Below the pieces are notes generated by a model that searched no databases, was not told where the DNA came from, and worked only from the letters and a program-made list of their open reading frames with translations. DNA of 64,000 nucleotides from assembly GCA_024234815.1 (NCBI GenBank), contig JACKNO010000001.1, forward strand, positions 1,633,249-1,697,248. Direction: 5' to 3'. This document shows positions 18,096 through 26,414 of the stretch, in pieces (the stretch's first letter is position 1; the number at the start of each line of letters is the position of its first letter). The translations under genes and the position numbers were made by a program. Source of the DNA: Pseudomonadales bacterium. GTDB lineage: Bacteria; Pseudomonadota; Gammaproteobacteria; Pseudomonadales; Halieaceae.

Positions 18096-19769
18096 TCAAT
18101 CAAATACATAGGTGCCGGGAGCTGGCGCCAGGGATGGGTGGGCCGCGTTGCCCGGTTTCTTTGCCGCCTTCACTTTCGACCCGTCCAGCGATTGCAGCCA
18201 TTGCGACCAGTGCGGCCACCAGGATCCCTCGTGCGGTTTCGCCTGTTTGGCCCAGGCTTCGGCGGAGCGGACGTTCTTCGGATTGGTGAAGTACTTCCGC
18301 TTCGTCGACGTGGGTGGGCTGATCAGGCTCTGGATGTGCCCGGCCGTACTCAGCACGAAGGTCACCGGGCCGCCCAGCAGGCGGGTGGTCCGGTAACAGG
18401 CCTGCCAGGGCGTGATGTGATCGGTTGTACCGCCGGTGACATAGGCCGGCACGGTAACATTCTTGAGGTCGATGGGCACGCCCTTTATCTCCAACTCGCC
18501 GCGCCCGGTCAGCAGATTGTCCTTGAATATGTCGAGAAAATCGCTGTGCAGCCTGGCGGGCAGGCAGGTGGTATCGTTGTTCCAGAAAAGCATGTCAAAG
18601 GCCGGTGGCGATTCGCCCATCAGGTAATTGGAGGCGACGTAATTCCAGATCAGGTCATTGGGTCGCATCCAGTTGAACACGCGCGCCGTGTCGGCGCCGT
18701 CCAGCACGCCTGCCCGGGCGGATTTCTTGCGCGCCGCCTCGATAGCCTTGTCGCTGGCAAACAGGCCGATGACCGAGTCCTCGACCGCGGGTTCCAGCAC
18801 GTTGACCATCAGTGACATGGAGGCGATTTTGTCCAGCTCTTTCAGGCCCGCGAGATAGGCCATGGTGGTGGCGAGCGTAATGCCCCCGGCACAGGCGCCG
18901 ACCACGTTCACGGCGGCCGCTTTGGACACCTCCCGAGACACGTCGATAGCCTCATTAAGGGCCACCACGTAATCGTCCAGCCCCCAGGAACGGTGTTCGC
19001 GGGTGGGGTTGCGCCAGGACACCATGAACACCTGGAATCCCTGGTCCAGCAGGTAACCCACCATGCTCTTGTCCGGCGACAGGTCGTAGATGTAGTACTT
19101 GTTGATCTGCGGCGGGACGATCAGCACCGGCTGCGCGTGCTGGGTGGCCGTGCGCGGCTGGTACTGGATGAGTTCCAGAATCTCGCTGCGATGGATGACG
19201 GAGCCCGCCGTGGAAGCTATATTTTCCCCCACGGTAAAGGCCGATTTATCCACCTGGCGCGGCATGCCGTGGTTGTTGCGCATGTCATCGACCAGGTTTT
19301 TCATCCCCGCCAGCAGGCTTGCGCCCCGACTCTCCCGCGCCTTGCGCAGGGCGGCCGGATTACCCAGCAGGAAGTTGGAGGGTGCCAGGGCATCGGTGGC
19401 CAGGGCGGTAATGAAGTGCGCCCGTTCCAGTTCGTTGCCTTCGAAGCCCATGCTGTCGACCCACTCGTTCACCGACTTTCCGAGCGCGAGCCAGCTCTGC
19501 ATCAGGCGCGAGTGCACCGCGTTGTTGCGATAGCCGTCGTCCGCGAAACGGCGGTCCCTGGCAGGCGCTTCCTCTGCGGAAGTGCCGAACAGTACCTTTA
19601 CCAGTTCGCGATTGAAACGCAGCAGGTGCTCGCCGGCTACCATGGGCTGCAGTATCCCGGCCTGCAACAGATCGACGCCGGCGCGGGCCAGGTCTTCCAG
19701 GCTCATGCCGACAATGGGGTTCAGGGTGACAACGTGATCGTCTATGGATGTTTGCGGTTGTGTGCTCAT
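18096..19769 (-). CDS. phaC: Class II-type poly(3-hydroxyalkanoate) synthase
   Basis: 557 residues, against 559 for Pseudomonas PhaC1. The N-terminus VVTLNPIVGMSLEDL, DRRFADDGYRNN and HFITALATDALAPSN follow class II synthases closely. The modified lipase box is VVGACAGGITLATT with nucleophile Cys293. The catalytic Asp is in GGTTDHITPW and the His in STAGHIQSLISPP. The enzyme polymerises 3-hydroxyacyl-CoA at the granule surface. The ATG at 19769 is preceded by AAGGAG; an in-frame start at 19940 would add a 57-residue leader inside the acyl-CoA dehydrogenase gene and was rejected. It follows that gene by 14 bp and precedes phaZ. Confidence 0.95.
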   Translation of the reverse strand: MSTQPQTSIDDHVVTLNPIVGMSLEDLARAGVDLLQAGILQPMVAGEHLLRFNRELVKVLFGTSAEEAPARDRRFADDGYRNNAVHSRLMQSWLALGKSVNEWVDSMGFEGNELERAHFITALATDALAPSNFLLGNPAALRKARESRGASLLAGMKNLVDDMRNNHGMPRQVDKSAFTVGENIASTAGSVIHRSEILELIQYQPRTATQHAQPVLIVPPQINKYYIYDLSPDKSMVGYLLDQGFQVFMVSWRNPTREHRSWGLDDYVVALNEAIDVSREVSKAAAVNVVGACAGGITLATTMAYLAGLKELDKIASMSLMVNVLEPAVEDSVIGLFASDKAIEAARKKSARAGVLDGADTARVFNWMRPNDLIWNYVASNYLMGESPPAFDMLFWNNDTTCLPARLHSDFLDIFKDNLLTGRGELEIKGVPIDLKNVTVPAYVTGGTTDHITPWQACYRTTRLLGGPVTFVLSTAGHIQSLISPPTSTKRKYFTNPKNVRSAEAWAKQAKPHEGSWWPHWSQWLQSLDGSKVKAAKKPGNAAHPSLAPAPGTYVFD

Positions 19770-19783
19770 GTCAATGTCTCCTT

Positions 19784-21541
19784 TTAAAACTCGTCTGCGG
19801 ACAGGGCCATCATTGTCTCCGGACCGCTTGCCACCGCCGCGACAAGGCTGTCGATGCGGGGCAGCACCCGGCTGAAGTAGTAGGCACCGGTTTTTCGCTT
19901 GCTCTCTCCCGCTCCCTCGGTCGCCATCATCTTCAGCCACATGTACCCGTAGGACACGTAACCCACGATGTGCAGGTAGTCACAGGCGGCGGCTCCCGGT
20001 GCGCTCGGCGAGTCCCCGGCGCGGCGCAGTAACTCCTGGGTCAGCAACTGCAGTTGCTGGGTGCGTGCGAGCAGCGCGTCCGCGTACCCGCCCAGCGGGG
20101 TGTCGCGCTGTTCGCCGGCGAATGCGTTGATCTCGTCCAGGTAGGCTTGCAGCCACTCGCCGTTGTTGGCGAGAACCTTGCGCTGCACCAGGTCCATGGC
20201 CTGGATGCCATTTGTGCCCTCGTACAGTTGGGCGATGCGGACGTCGCGCACCAGCTGCTCCTGCCCCCATTCGCGGATGTAGCCGTGGCCGCCGAACACC
20301 TGCTGGCCTTGCACGGTGCAGTCCAGCCCCATGTCGGTAAGAAACGCCTTGGCCACCGGGGTCAGCAGGGCCACCCTGGCCTCGGCGAGGGCTTTCTCGG
20401 CGACGCTGGCGCCGTGCTTGCACTGGTCCAGGAACAGTCCAAGGTAGACAGCGAACGCGCGACCCGCTTCGGTCAGTGACTTCATGTTCAGCAACATGCG
20501 GCGCACATCCGGGTGTTTGAGGATGGAATCAGCCGCGCCGCCGGCATCACTGTCCAGGGGAGCCCGTCCCTGCAGGCGCTCGCGGGCGTACTGTACCGCG
20601 CTCTGGTATGAGGCATCGCCGCAGGCCAGGCCCTGTACACCGATGGAGAGTCGCTCGGCATTCATCATGGTGAACATGCACTGCAGGCCGCGGTTCACCT
20701 CGCCCACCAGGTGACCCTGGGCGGCGTCGAAATTCATGACGCAGGTGGCGGATGCCTTGATACCCATCTTGTGCTCCACCGAACCGCAGGACACGCCGTT
20801 CTCGCCCGCCGCGGAACCGTCCGCGGCCACCCGCAATTTCGGCACCAGGAACAGGGAGATGCCGCGCGAGCCCGCCGGGGCGTCCGGCAGTTTCGCCAGC
20901 ACCAGGTGGACGATGTTGTCCGCCATATCGTGGTCGCCGGCGGAGATGAATATCTTGGTACCGGTGATTTCGTACAGGCCGTCGGCCGTGGGCACCGCCC
21001 GGCTGCGGATCAGGCCCAGGTCGCTGCCCGCCTGTGGTTCGGTGAGGCACATGGTGCCGGTCCATTCGCCGCTGTACATGTTCGGCAGGAAACGCTCCTT
21101 GAGTTCTTCGGAGCCGTGCGCGTCAAGGGCCATCGCCGCGCCGATGGACAGTGAGGGATACAGGTTGAAGGCGCTGTTGGCGCCCCACATCATCTCGTCC
21201 ACCAGCACAGCCAGGGCCTTGGGCATTCCCAGGCCCCCGAATTCGGGGTTGCCAGCAAGGCCGACCAGCCCGGCCTCACAGTAGGCGCGGTAGGCGTCGA
21301 CAAAGCCGGCCGGGGTGGTGATCCGGCCGTTTTCGAAAGTGACCCCGGCCTCGTCGCCGGAGCGGTTCAGGGGCGCGATGGTGGTTGCGGCCAGCTTGCC
21401 GGCCTCCGCCAGCATGGCCCGGGCGGTGTCTTCGTCCAACAGTTCCGCCAGGGGTTCGTAGGCCTGCCAGCGGTGCTGGGCCTGGAACACATCGAACAGC
21501 AGAAATTCCATGTCGTACAGGGGGGCTCGGTATTCGGGCAC
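19784..21541 (-). CDS. Acyl-CoA dehydrogenase with C-terminal extension (FadE/AcdA-like)
   Basis: 585 residues, the long type with N-terminal (about 35-155), middle (GTMCLTEPQAGSDLGLIRSR, about 160-180), catalytic helical (FGGHGYIREWGQEQL, about 415) and extra C-terminal domains. It uses FAD to form 2-enoyl-CoA from acyl-CoA. The active-site Glu of this subgroup is expected in LYEGTNGIQAMDL. The GTG at 21541 has GAGGTGA upstream. It heads the acd-phaC-phaZ operon, so fatty-acid oxidation probably feeds PHA precursors. AraC-linked site D lies 98-115 bp before the start. Confidence 0.93.
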   Translation of the reverse strand: MPEYRAPLYDMEFLLFDVFQAQHRWQAYEPLAELLDEDTARAMLAEAGKLAATTIAPLNRSGDEAGVTFENGRITTPAGFVDAYRAYCEAGLVGLAGNPEFGGLGMPKALAVLVDEMMWGANSAFNLYPSLSIGAAMALDAHGSEELKERFLPNMYSGEWTGTMCLTEPQAGSDLGLIRSRAVPTADGLYEITGTKIFISAGDHDMADNIVHLVLAKLPDAPAGSRGISLFLVPKLRVAADGSAAGENGVSCGSVEHKMGIKASATCVMNFDAAQGHLVGEVNRGLQCMFTMMNAERLSIGVQGLACGDASYQSAVQYARERLQGRAPLDSDAGGAADSILKHPDVRRMLLNMKSLTEAGRAFAVYLGLFLDQCKHGASVAEKALAEARVALLTPVAKAFLTDMGLDCTVQGQQVFGGHGYIREWGQEQLVRDVRIAQLYEGTNGIQAMDLVQRKVLANNGEWLQAYLDEINAFAGEQRDTPLGGYADALLARTQQLQLLTQELLRRAGDSPSAPGAAACDYLHIVGYVSYGYMWLKMMATEGAGESKRKTGAYYFSRVLPRIDSLVAAVASGPETMMALSADEF

Positions 21542-21915
21542 GGTGTCACCTCAAGTCGGTCGATTTAGTTGGGATTTGCTGAGAAGCGATATTGTGCGAT
21601 GCGGGTCGGGTGGCCCGCTTCTCCGATGATGTCGCGTACTTCCCTTTTCGTGACAGGTGCAATACGCCGCGCGAGTAACATCGCCCGCCCGCCGGATCTT
21701 CTATCCCGGTTTTTATCTACCAGATTGCCCGGCGCTTTTGCAGGTCACGAATGCGATACGATAAATGACGAGAGCGCGGCCTCTGCCGTCCGGGCATTGC
21801 CGCCGGCTTATCGCTTCGTCACGATGTGGTAAGCCACTGTCACACAATGCGAAGAAAACTGTCCGCGCAAGGATTAAAGTAGCTCCAACATCAACACCAC
21901 CTACGGAGATATCCC
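21542..21915. other. Divergent intergenic region, acyl-CoA dehydrogenase / BKACE
   Basis: 374 bp between two divergent genes with no convincing coding frame. It contains AraC-linked site D (21639-21656) and a weaker relative at 21837-21856 (CTGTCAC start, about 14 of 20 matches) lying 60-79 bp before the BKACE ATG. It must hold promoters for both directions. Confidence 0.5.
21639..21656 (-). promoter_or_regulatory. Putative AraC-family operator, site D
   Basis: The plus-strand sequence CTTCCCTTTTCGTGACAG matches 14 of 18 positions of the element before the AraC gene, with TGACAG intact and C for T changes in the T-rich half. It lies 98-115 bp upstream of the acyl-CoA dehydrogenase GTG and has the same relative orientation as sites A, C and E. 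Confidence 0.42.
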
Positions 21916-22974
21916 ATGAACTTTCTTGACGGTTCCCTGTTCCCTGAAAACCAGCAGAAGCTTGTCATCACCGTGGCGCCCTACGGCCCCGAGTGGATGC
22001 CGGCCGATTTCCCTGAAGACATCCCGATCACCATGGATGAGCACATCCAGAAGGCTGTCGATTGTTACAACGCCGGCGCCACCGTACTGCACCTGCACGT
22101 GCGTGAGGAAGACGGCAAGGGCTCCAAGCGCCTGTCCAAGTTTAACGAACTGCTGGAAGGCGTCCGCGCGGCGGTGCCCGAGATGATCATCCAGGTCGGC
22201 GGCTCGATCTCCTTCGCCCCCGAGGGTGAGGGCGAGACGGCCAAGTGGCTGTCCGATGATACCCGCCACATGCTGGCGGAACTGACGCCGGCGCCCGACC
22301 AGGTCACCATCGCCATCAACACCAACCAGATGAATATCGTGGAGCAGATGTGTGAGGCGGACCTCAAGGGCACCTCGTTGGCGGACCCGGTCAACTACCA
22401 CGCCTACCGGGAAATGATGATCCCCGCCGGCCCCGAGTGGGTGGAGGAGCATATCCGTCGCCTGTCGGCCAAGGGCATCCAGACCCACTTCCAGCTGGCG
22501 AACATCGCCCAACTGGAGACGGTGGAGCGGATGATGCGCAAGGGTAACTGCAACGTGCCCCTGATCCTGACCTGGGTGGCCATCGGCGGCGGCTTCGATG
22601 CGCCGAACCTGTACAACCTGTCGAACTTTGTGCGCGCCTGCCCGGACGGTTCGGTGCTGACGCTGGAAACTTCCATGCTGAACGTGCTGCCGCTGAACAT
22701 GATGGCCATCGCCATGGGCCTGCACGTACGCTGCGGGATCGAGGACAACATCTGGACCCAGAAGCGGGACCGCAAGATGAGCTCGGTGGAACAGGTCGAG
22801 CAGCTGGTACGGATCTCGCGGGAGTTCGGTCGGGACATCGCCACAGCGAAAGAGGCTCGGGAGATCTACCGCATCGGCACGTTCTACAACGATGCGGACG
22901 AAGCGCTGGCGGCAAACGGTTTTGCCCCGAACCGCAAGGGTGGCCAGACCGGCTTCACCCAGCACGCGGCCTGA
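21916..22974 (+). CDS. Beta-keto acid cleavage enzyme (BKACE, DUF849)
   Basis: 352 residues. The TIM-barrel signatures of DUF849 are present: LVITVAPYG near the N-terminus, the zinc-binding ATVLHLHVREEDG (His59, His61) and IIQVGGSISF. The enzyme family condenses a beta-keto acid with acetyl-CoA to give acetoacetate and a new CoA ester, as Kce does in lysine fermentation. Family members with variant substrates act on carnitine- or betaine-derived and other keto acids. The segment after the zinc site (PEGEGETAKWLSDDTRHML) is unlike Kce, so the substrate is probably different. ATG with GGAGAT upstream. It stands alone between divergent and unrelated genes. Confidence 0.88.
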   Translation: MNFLDGSLFPENQQKLVITVAPYGPEWMPADFPEDIPITMDEHIQKAVDCYNAGATVLHLHVREEDGKGSKRLSKFNELLEGVRAAVPEMIIQVGGSISFAPEGEGETAKWLSDDTRHMLAELTPAPDQVTIAINTNQMNIVEQMCEADLKGTSLADPVNYHAYREMMIPAGPEWVEEHIRRLSAKGIQTHFQLANIAQLETVERMMRKGNCNVPLILTWVAIGGGFDAPNLYNLSNFVRACPDGSVLTLETSMLNVLPLNMMAIAMGLHVRCGIEDNIWTQKRDRKMSSVEQVEQLVRISREFGRDIATAKEAREIYRIGTFYNDADEALAANGFAPNRKGGQTGFTQHAA

Positions 22975-23151
22975 TGCCGGGCGTGGCCGCACGGGAACAG
23001 AGCTACCCGCGCGGCCCGCGCCGGATAGCTGGCGAATAGTCGGCAATCACTATATGCTCCACGCAACGCCGATGCGGTGGGCTGCGTGGAGCGCGTTTCC
23101 ATTAACTAATAACCTCGCGGCACCTTCGATACCTGCCCCGGGAGCTGATCA

Positions 23152-25269
23152 CTGACTTCAACCACCTCCAACGAAATTGTCCCCAGCCGGCGGCCGCGTA
23201 TCCTTCTCGCCCTGCTCCTGGCGGCCAGCACCGCGCTCACGCTCTACCTTGTCGCCAACCTCACTTCCTACAGTCTTGAGCGGGAGGAGGCGAGCCTTGC
23301 CGTGGGCCGGCAGGCGGGGCAACGGGTCGCCCAGACCCTGGACGAGGAATTGTTCGCGATCGCAGCGCGGGCCGACACTTTCGCCAAAGAGGTCGCGACC
23401 GTGCGGGGGGAGGCTGCCCTGCTGGATCTGATTCGCAGCGAGAGTCTCACCATCCCCATGCTGCTCGGCGTGACTGTCGCCTACGAACCGGGCGTTTTCG
23501 AGGGCAGGGAACGCTACGCGCCCTTCTACAACAAGAGCCGCGACGAGTTTCAGTTTGTCGCGCAAACCTATGATTACCGGGACGGTACACTGGACACCGC
23601 CCGCTGGTATACCGGCGTGCTGGGCACCGGTGCCGCGGGATGGTCGGCTCCCTACTACGCGGAGGCGGCACAGGCCATGGTGGTCGACTACGGTGTACCC
23701 CTGCGCGACCAGGGCGGTGCGCTCATCGGTGTGGTCGATTACACCATCAGCCTCAATGATCTCACCCAGGTGGTGGATTCGCTGAGCGTGGGCGAGACCG
23801 GTTACGGTTTTGCCTACGACGCCGAGGGGGTAATCCTGTCGCACCCGGACCCCGCCTACCTGATGCAGAACGTGTTCGAATTGAGAGATGGTAAAACCCG
23901 GGAAATTCTCGCCCGTCTGCGCAATGATACCGAGGGCGTGGTCACTTACCTGAGCACCTATACCTACAATGACTCGTGGTTTTTCTTCCGAAAACTCGAA
24001 TCCACCGGCTGGCGCAGCGTGTTGGTATTTGCCGAGAACGACCTGCTCGGCGCCTCCGACCAGGGCCGCAGACAGCTGATTCACGTGATGCTCGGCGGCA
24101 GCCTGTCCCTGCTCGTCCTGCTGGTGTTACTGCTGCGTCTCGATCGCAGCAGCCCGGCAAAGCTCTGGTGGCTGGTGGGCTGTGTCTCCCTGGTGCTGGT
24201 GGCCAATATCGTGGTGATCTGGTACCTCAATCTCACTACGGATTTTTCCGTGCTGCACGGCGCGCAGGAGCGCATCGTGAACAGGACCATCCTGAACCGG
24301 TACACACAGAAGTACAACGAGAACCTCTACAGACTCACCCAGGAGCATTACCGCGAGGTGCCGACGGGCATCTTTATAGAATCGATAGAACTGGGGCCCT
24401 TCGAGGCGAGCCTGATTGGCAAGCTGTGGATGAGGTACCCGAAATCACTCATTGATGTCGCGCCGCCGGGTTTCTACTTTCCCGATGTCTCCGCGATCGA
24501 ATCCCGCGGTATCGCCACCGAGGTACTGTCGGAGGTGGATGCCGGCGATCATGTTCTGGTGACCTGGCGATTTCGCGCGACCCTGGAGCAGGAATTCAGT
24601 TACCTGCAGTTTCCCTTCGAGCAGAACGATATCGACGTCAAGATTCTCTACCCGGACCTGAGCAAGCACATTTTGCTGGTGCCGGATCTGGACAGCTACG
24701 ACGTGCTGAACCCGGCGGCGAAGCCGGGGCTCAGTCCCGCAATCTCCGTGCCCTCATCTGAGGAGATATCTTCCTTCTTCATATTCCAGGACATGCAGTA
24801 CCGGACGAGCTTCGGCAACGCCACACCCGTCAAAAACTACCCCGCGCTGAGCTTCAATATCGCGGTCAAACGGATATTCCTCAGCCCGTTCATCGCCAAC
24901 ATTATCCCGATACTCATCGTCGCCCTGATTCTGTTCATCGTACTGTACGTGAGCTCGCGGGAGGACAACCCAAGGGCTGGGCTGACCACGATGAACGTAG
25001 TGCAGGGGTCTGCGGGTTTCCTGTTTATCCTGCTGCTGGCGCACGTGAATGAACGCAACCGGATCAACACCCCGGAAATCGCCTACATCGAGCTGTTTTA
25101 CTTTTCGATGTACGTGCTGGTGTCGCTGCAGGCGATCACGCTGGCCGTGTTCTTCAGCGGCAGCCAGTTGAAAATCTTCCGCTATCGCGACAATCTGCTG
25201 ATCAAGCTGCTGTTTTGGCCGGTTTTGCTGGGTACCTGGCTTGTCGCGACACTTTGGTGTTTCTACTAG
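23152..25269 (+). CDS. Cache-domain sensor fused to a pentameric ligand-gated ion channel-like domain (CTG start)
   Basis: About 705 residues if started at the CTG at 23152. Order: short cytoplasmic N-terminus, helix 1 (about 17-36), a periplasmic dCache-like domain ending GETGYGFAYDAEGVILSHPD (about 215-235), helix 2 (308-328), a short positive loop, helix 3 (338-360), then a beta-rich region with FSYLQFPFEQNDIDVKI (about 483-499). Four more hydrophobic segments follow (about 575-600, 608-630, 642-667, 684-703). The FPF motif, a Pro in the first of the four (NIIPILIVAL) and the four-helix pattern resemble bacterial pLGICs such as GLIC. Topology is consistent: both sensory parts are periplasmic. 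There is no ATG, GTG or TTG between the upstream stop (23146) and 23302. GGGAG at 23140 is 7 bp before CTG. The GTG at 23302 would remove helix 1. The channel assignment is from motif reading only. Confidence 0.72.
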   Translation: MTSTTSNEIVPSRRPRILLALLLAASTALTLYLVANLTSYSLEREEASLAVGRQAGQRVAQTLDEELFAIAARADTFAKEVATVRGEAALLDLIRSESLTIPMLLGVTVAYEPGVFEGRERYAPFYNKSRDEFQFVAQTYDYRDGTLDTARWYTGVLGTGAAGWSAPYYAEAAQAMVVDYGVPLRDQGGALIGVVDYTISLNDLTQVVDSLSVGETGYGFAYDAEGVILSHPDPAYLMQNVFELRDGKTREILARLRNDTEGVVTYLSTYTYNDSWFFFRKLESTGWRSVLVFAENDLLGASDQGRRQLIHVMLGGSLSLLVLLVLLLRLDRSSPAKLWWLVGCVSLVLVANIVVIWYLNLTTDFSVLHGAQERIVNRTILNRYTQKYNENLYRLTQEHYREVPTGIFIESIELGPFEASLIGKLWMRYPKSLIDVAPPGFYFPDVSAIESRGIATEVLSEVDAGDHVLVTWRFRATLEQEFSYLQFPFEQNDIDVKILYPDLSKHILLVPDLDSYDVLNPAAKPGLSPAISVPSSEEISSFFIFQDMQYRTSFGNATPVKNYPALSFNIAVKRIFLSPFIANIIPILIVALILFIVLYVSSREDNPRAGLTTMNVVQGSAGFLFILLLAHVNERNRINTPEIAYIELFYFSMYVLVSLQAITLAVFFSGSQLKIFRYRDNLLIKLLFWPVLLGTWLVATLWCFY

Positions 25270-25416
25270 GCACAACGGACCTGGCCGAGCCACCTCGATA
25301 ACCTCCGCTGCGACCAGCAGCTGTTTGACCAACGCATCCTGCTGGCGGAAACTCAGGGCGAGGAGATGCGCGCCTTCGTCGAGCTCTACCGGGCGCTCGG
25401 CGGGGGATGGCAATAA
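25270..25416 (+). pseudogene. C-terminal remnant of a NodT-type outer-membrane factor
   Basis: Directly after the channel gene's TAG, the same frame runs 48 codons to TAA at 25414. It has no start codon at its beginning and no ribosome binding site. It encodes DNLRCDQQLFDQRILLAETQ, then an end FVELYRALGGGWQ, the highly conserved terminus of RND-type outer-membrane lipoproteins. The intact relative at 12778-14332 ends IIDLYRALGGGW. Seen: the characteristic end. Inferred: a leftover from deletion or rearrangement that removed an efflux operon. The two tails differ enough that it is not a recent copy of that gene. Confidence 0.65.
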
Positions 25417-25490
25417 CGGTAGCGGAGCACGTCGGCAAGGAGTCGATCGATACAAGGGCGGTCGCACACATACAGACAGGAGGACTACAC

Positions 25491-26342
25491 GTGTCGGACA
25501 AGAACAAGGACAAGAAAGGCAAAAAGCACAGGAAAAGTCACGAAGAAAAGACGGCGGAAGCGGCCAGGGCCAAGAAGCTTGGCCGCAAGGAATACGAGAG
25601 CGAGCTTGAGCGCCTGCACGTCGAATTGGTCCGCCTGCAGCAGTGGGTGGTACACAAGGGCCTGAAAGTCTGCGTGGTCTTCGAGGGCCGCGACGGCGCC
25701 GGCAAAGGCGGCACCATCAAGGCGATCACCGAGCGCGTCAGTACCCGGGTCTTTCGGGTCGTCGCCCTGCCAGCGCCGACGGAGCGCGAAAAGAGCCAGA
25801 TGTACATGCAACGCTACGTCAGGCATTTTCCCGCCGCCGGCGAGATCGCGATCTTCGATCGCAGCTGGTACAACCGGGCCGGTGTCGAGCGGGTGATGGG
25901 TTTCTGTACCGAGGAACAGTCCGAGGGTTTTCTCAGGGCTGTCCCGCTAATCGAGCGGGCCATGGTCGACTCCGGCATCATTCTGCTCAAGTACTGGCTT
26001 GAAGTAAGCCCCGAGGAACAGCAGCGGCGCCTGGAAAGCCGCGTCGACGACGGCCGCAAGATATGGAAACTGTCGCCCATGGATATCAAGTCATACGACA
26101 AGTGGGACGCCTACACCCGGGCCAGGGACCGGATGTTCCAGGAGACTGACACACCCTACGCGCCCTGGTATGTCGCTAGGTCGGAGGACAAGAAACGGGT
26201 TCGCCTCAACGTGATCAGCCACCTTCTGGGCAGCGTACCCTACAAGAAGCTGCCGCAGAAGAAGGTGGAGTTAACGAAACGGAAAATCGGCGAGTACAAG
26301 GCGGTGGATTACCCGTTCAAGTATGTTCCCGAGCTGTTCTGA
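25491..26342 (+). CDS. ppk2: Polyphosphate kinase 2
   Basis: 283 residues from the GTG at 25491, preceded by AGGAGGAC. A Lys-rich N-terminal tail (about 1-35) is followed by the PPK2 core: Walker A VVFEGRDGAGKGGTIK, the lid FRVVALPAPTEREKSQMYMQ and Walker B region IAIFDRSWYNRAGVERVMGF. The enzyme uses polyphosphate to phosphorylate nucleoside mono- or diphosphates. An in-frame start at 25407 overlaps the efflux remnant and lacks a ribosome binding site. It is followed by two co-directional genes of unknown role. PHA-producing bacteria often carry PPK2, but a link here is only positional. Confidence 0.92.
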   Translation: MSDKNKDKKGKKHRKSHEEKTAEAARAKKLGRKEYESELERLHVELVRLQQWVVHKGLKVCVVFEGRDGAGKGGTIKAITERVSTRVFRVVALPAPTEREKSQMYMQRYVRHFPAAGEIAIFDRSWYNRAGVERVMGFCTEEQSEGFLRAVPLIERAMVDSGIILLKYWLEVSPEEQQRRLESRVDDGRKIWKLSPMDIKSYDKWDAYTRARDRMFQETDTPYAPWYVARSEDKKRVRLNVISHLLGSVPYKKLPQKKVELTKRKIGEYKAVDYPFKYVPELF

Positions 26343-26414
26343 GGTCGGGGTGGTCCTGCGAGCTTACCGGGGCGGCGTCCGCGTACCGTCCCGACCAACC
26401 ACGAGGATTCCACC

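Noticed and set aside
23158..24084. Minus-strand open frame opposite the Cache domain
   Set aside because: Antisense to a domain with clear motifs; no signal of its own.
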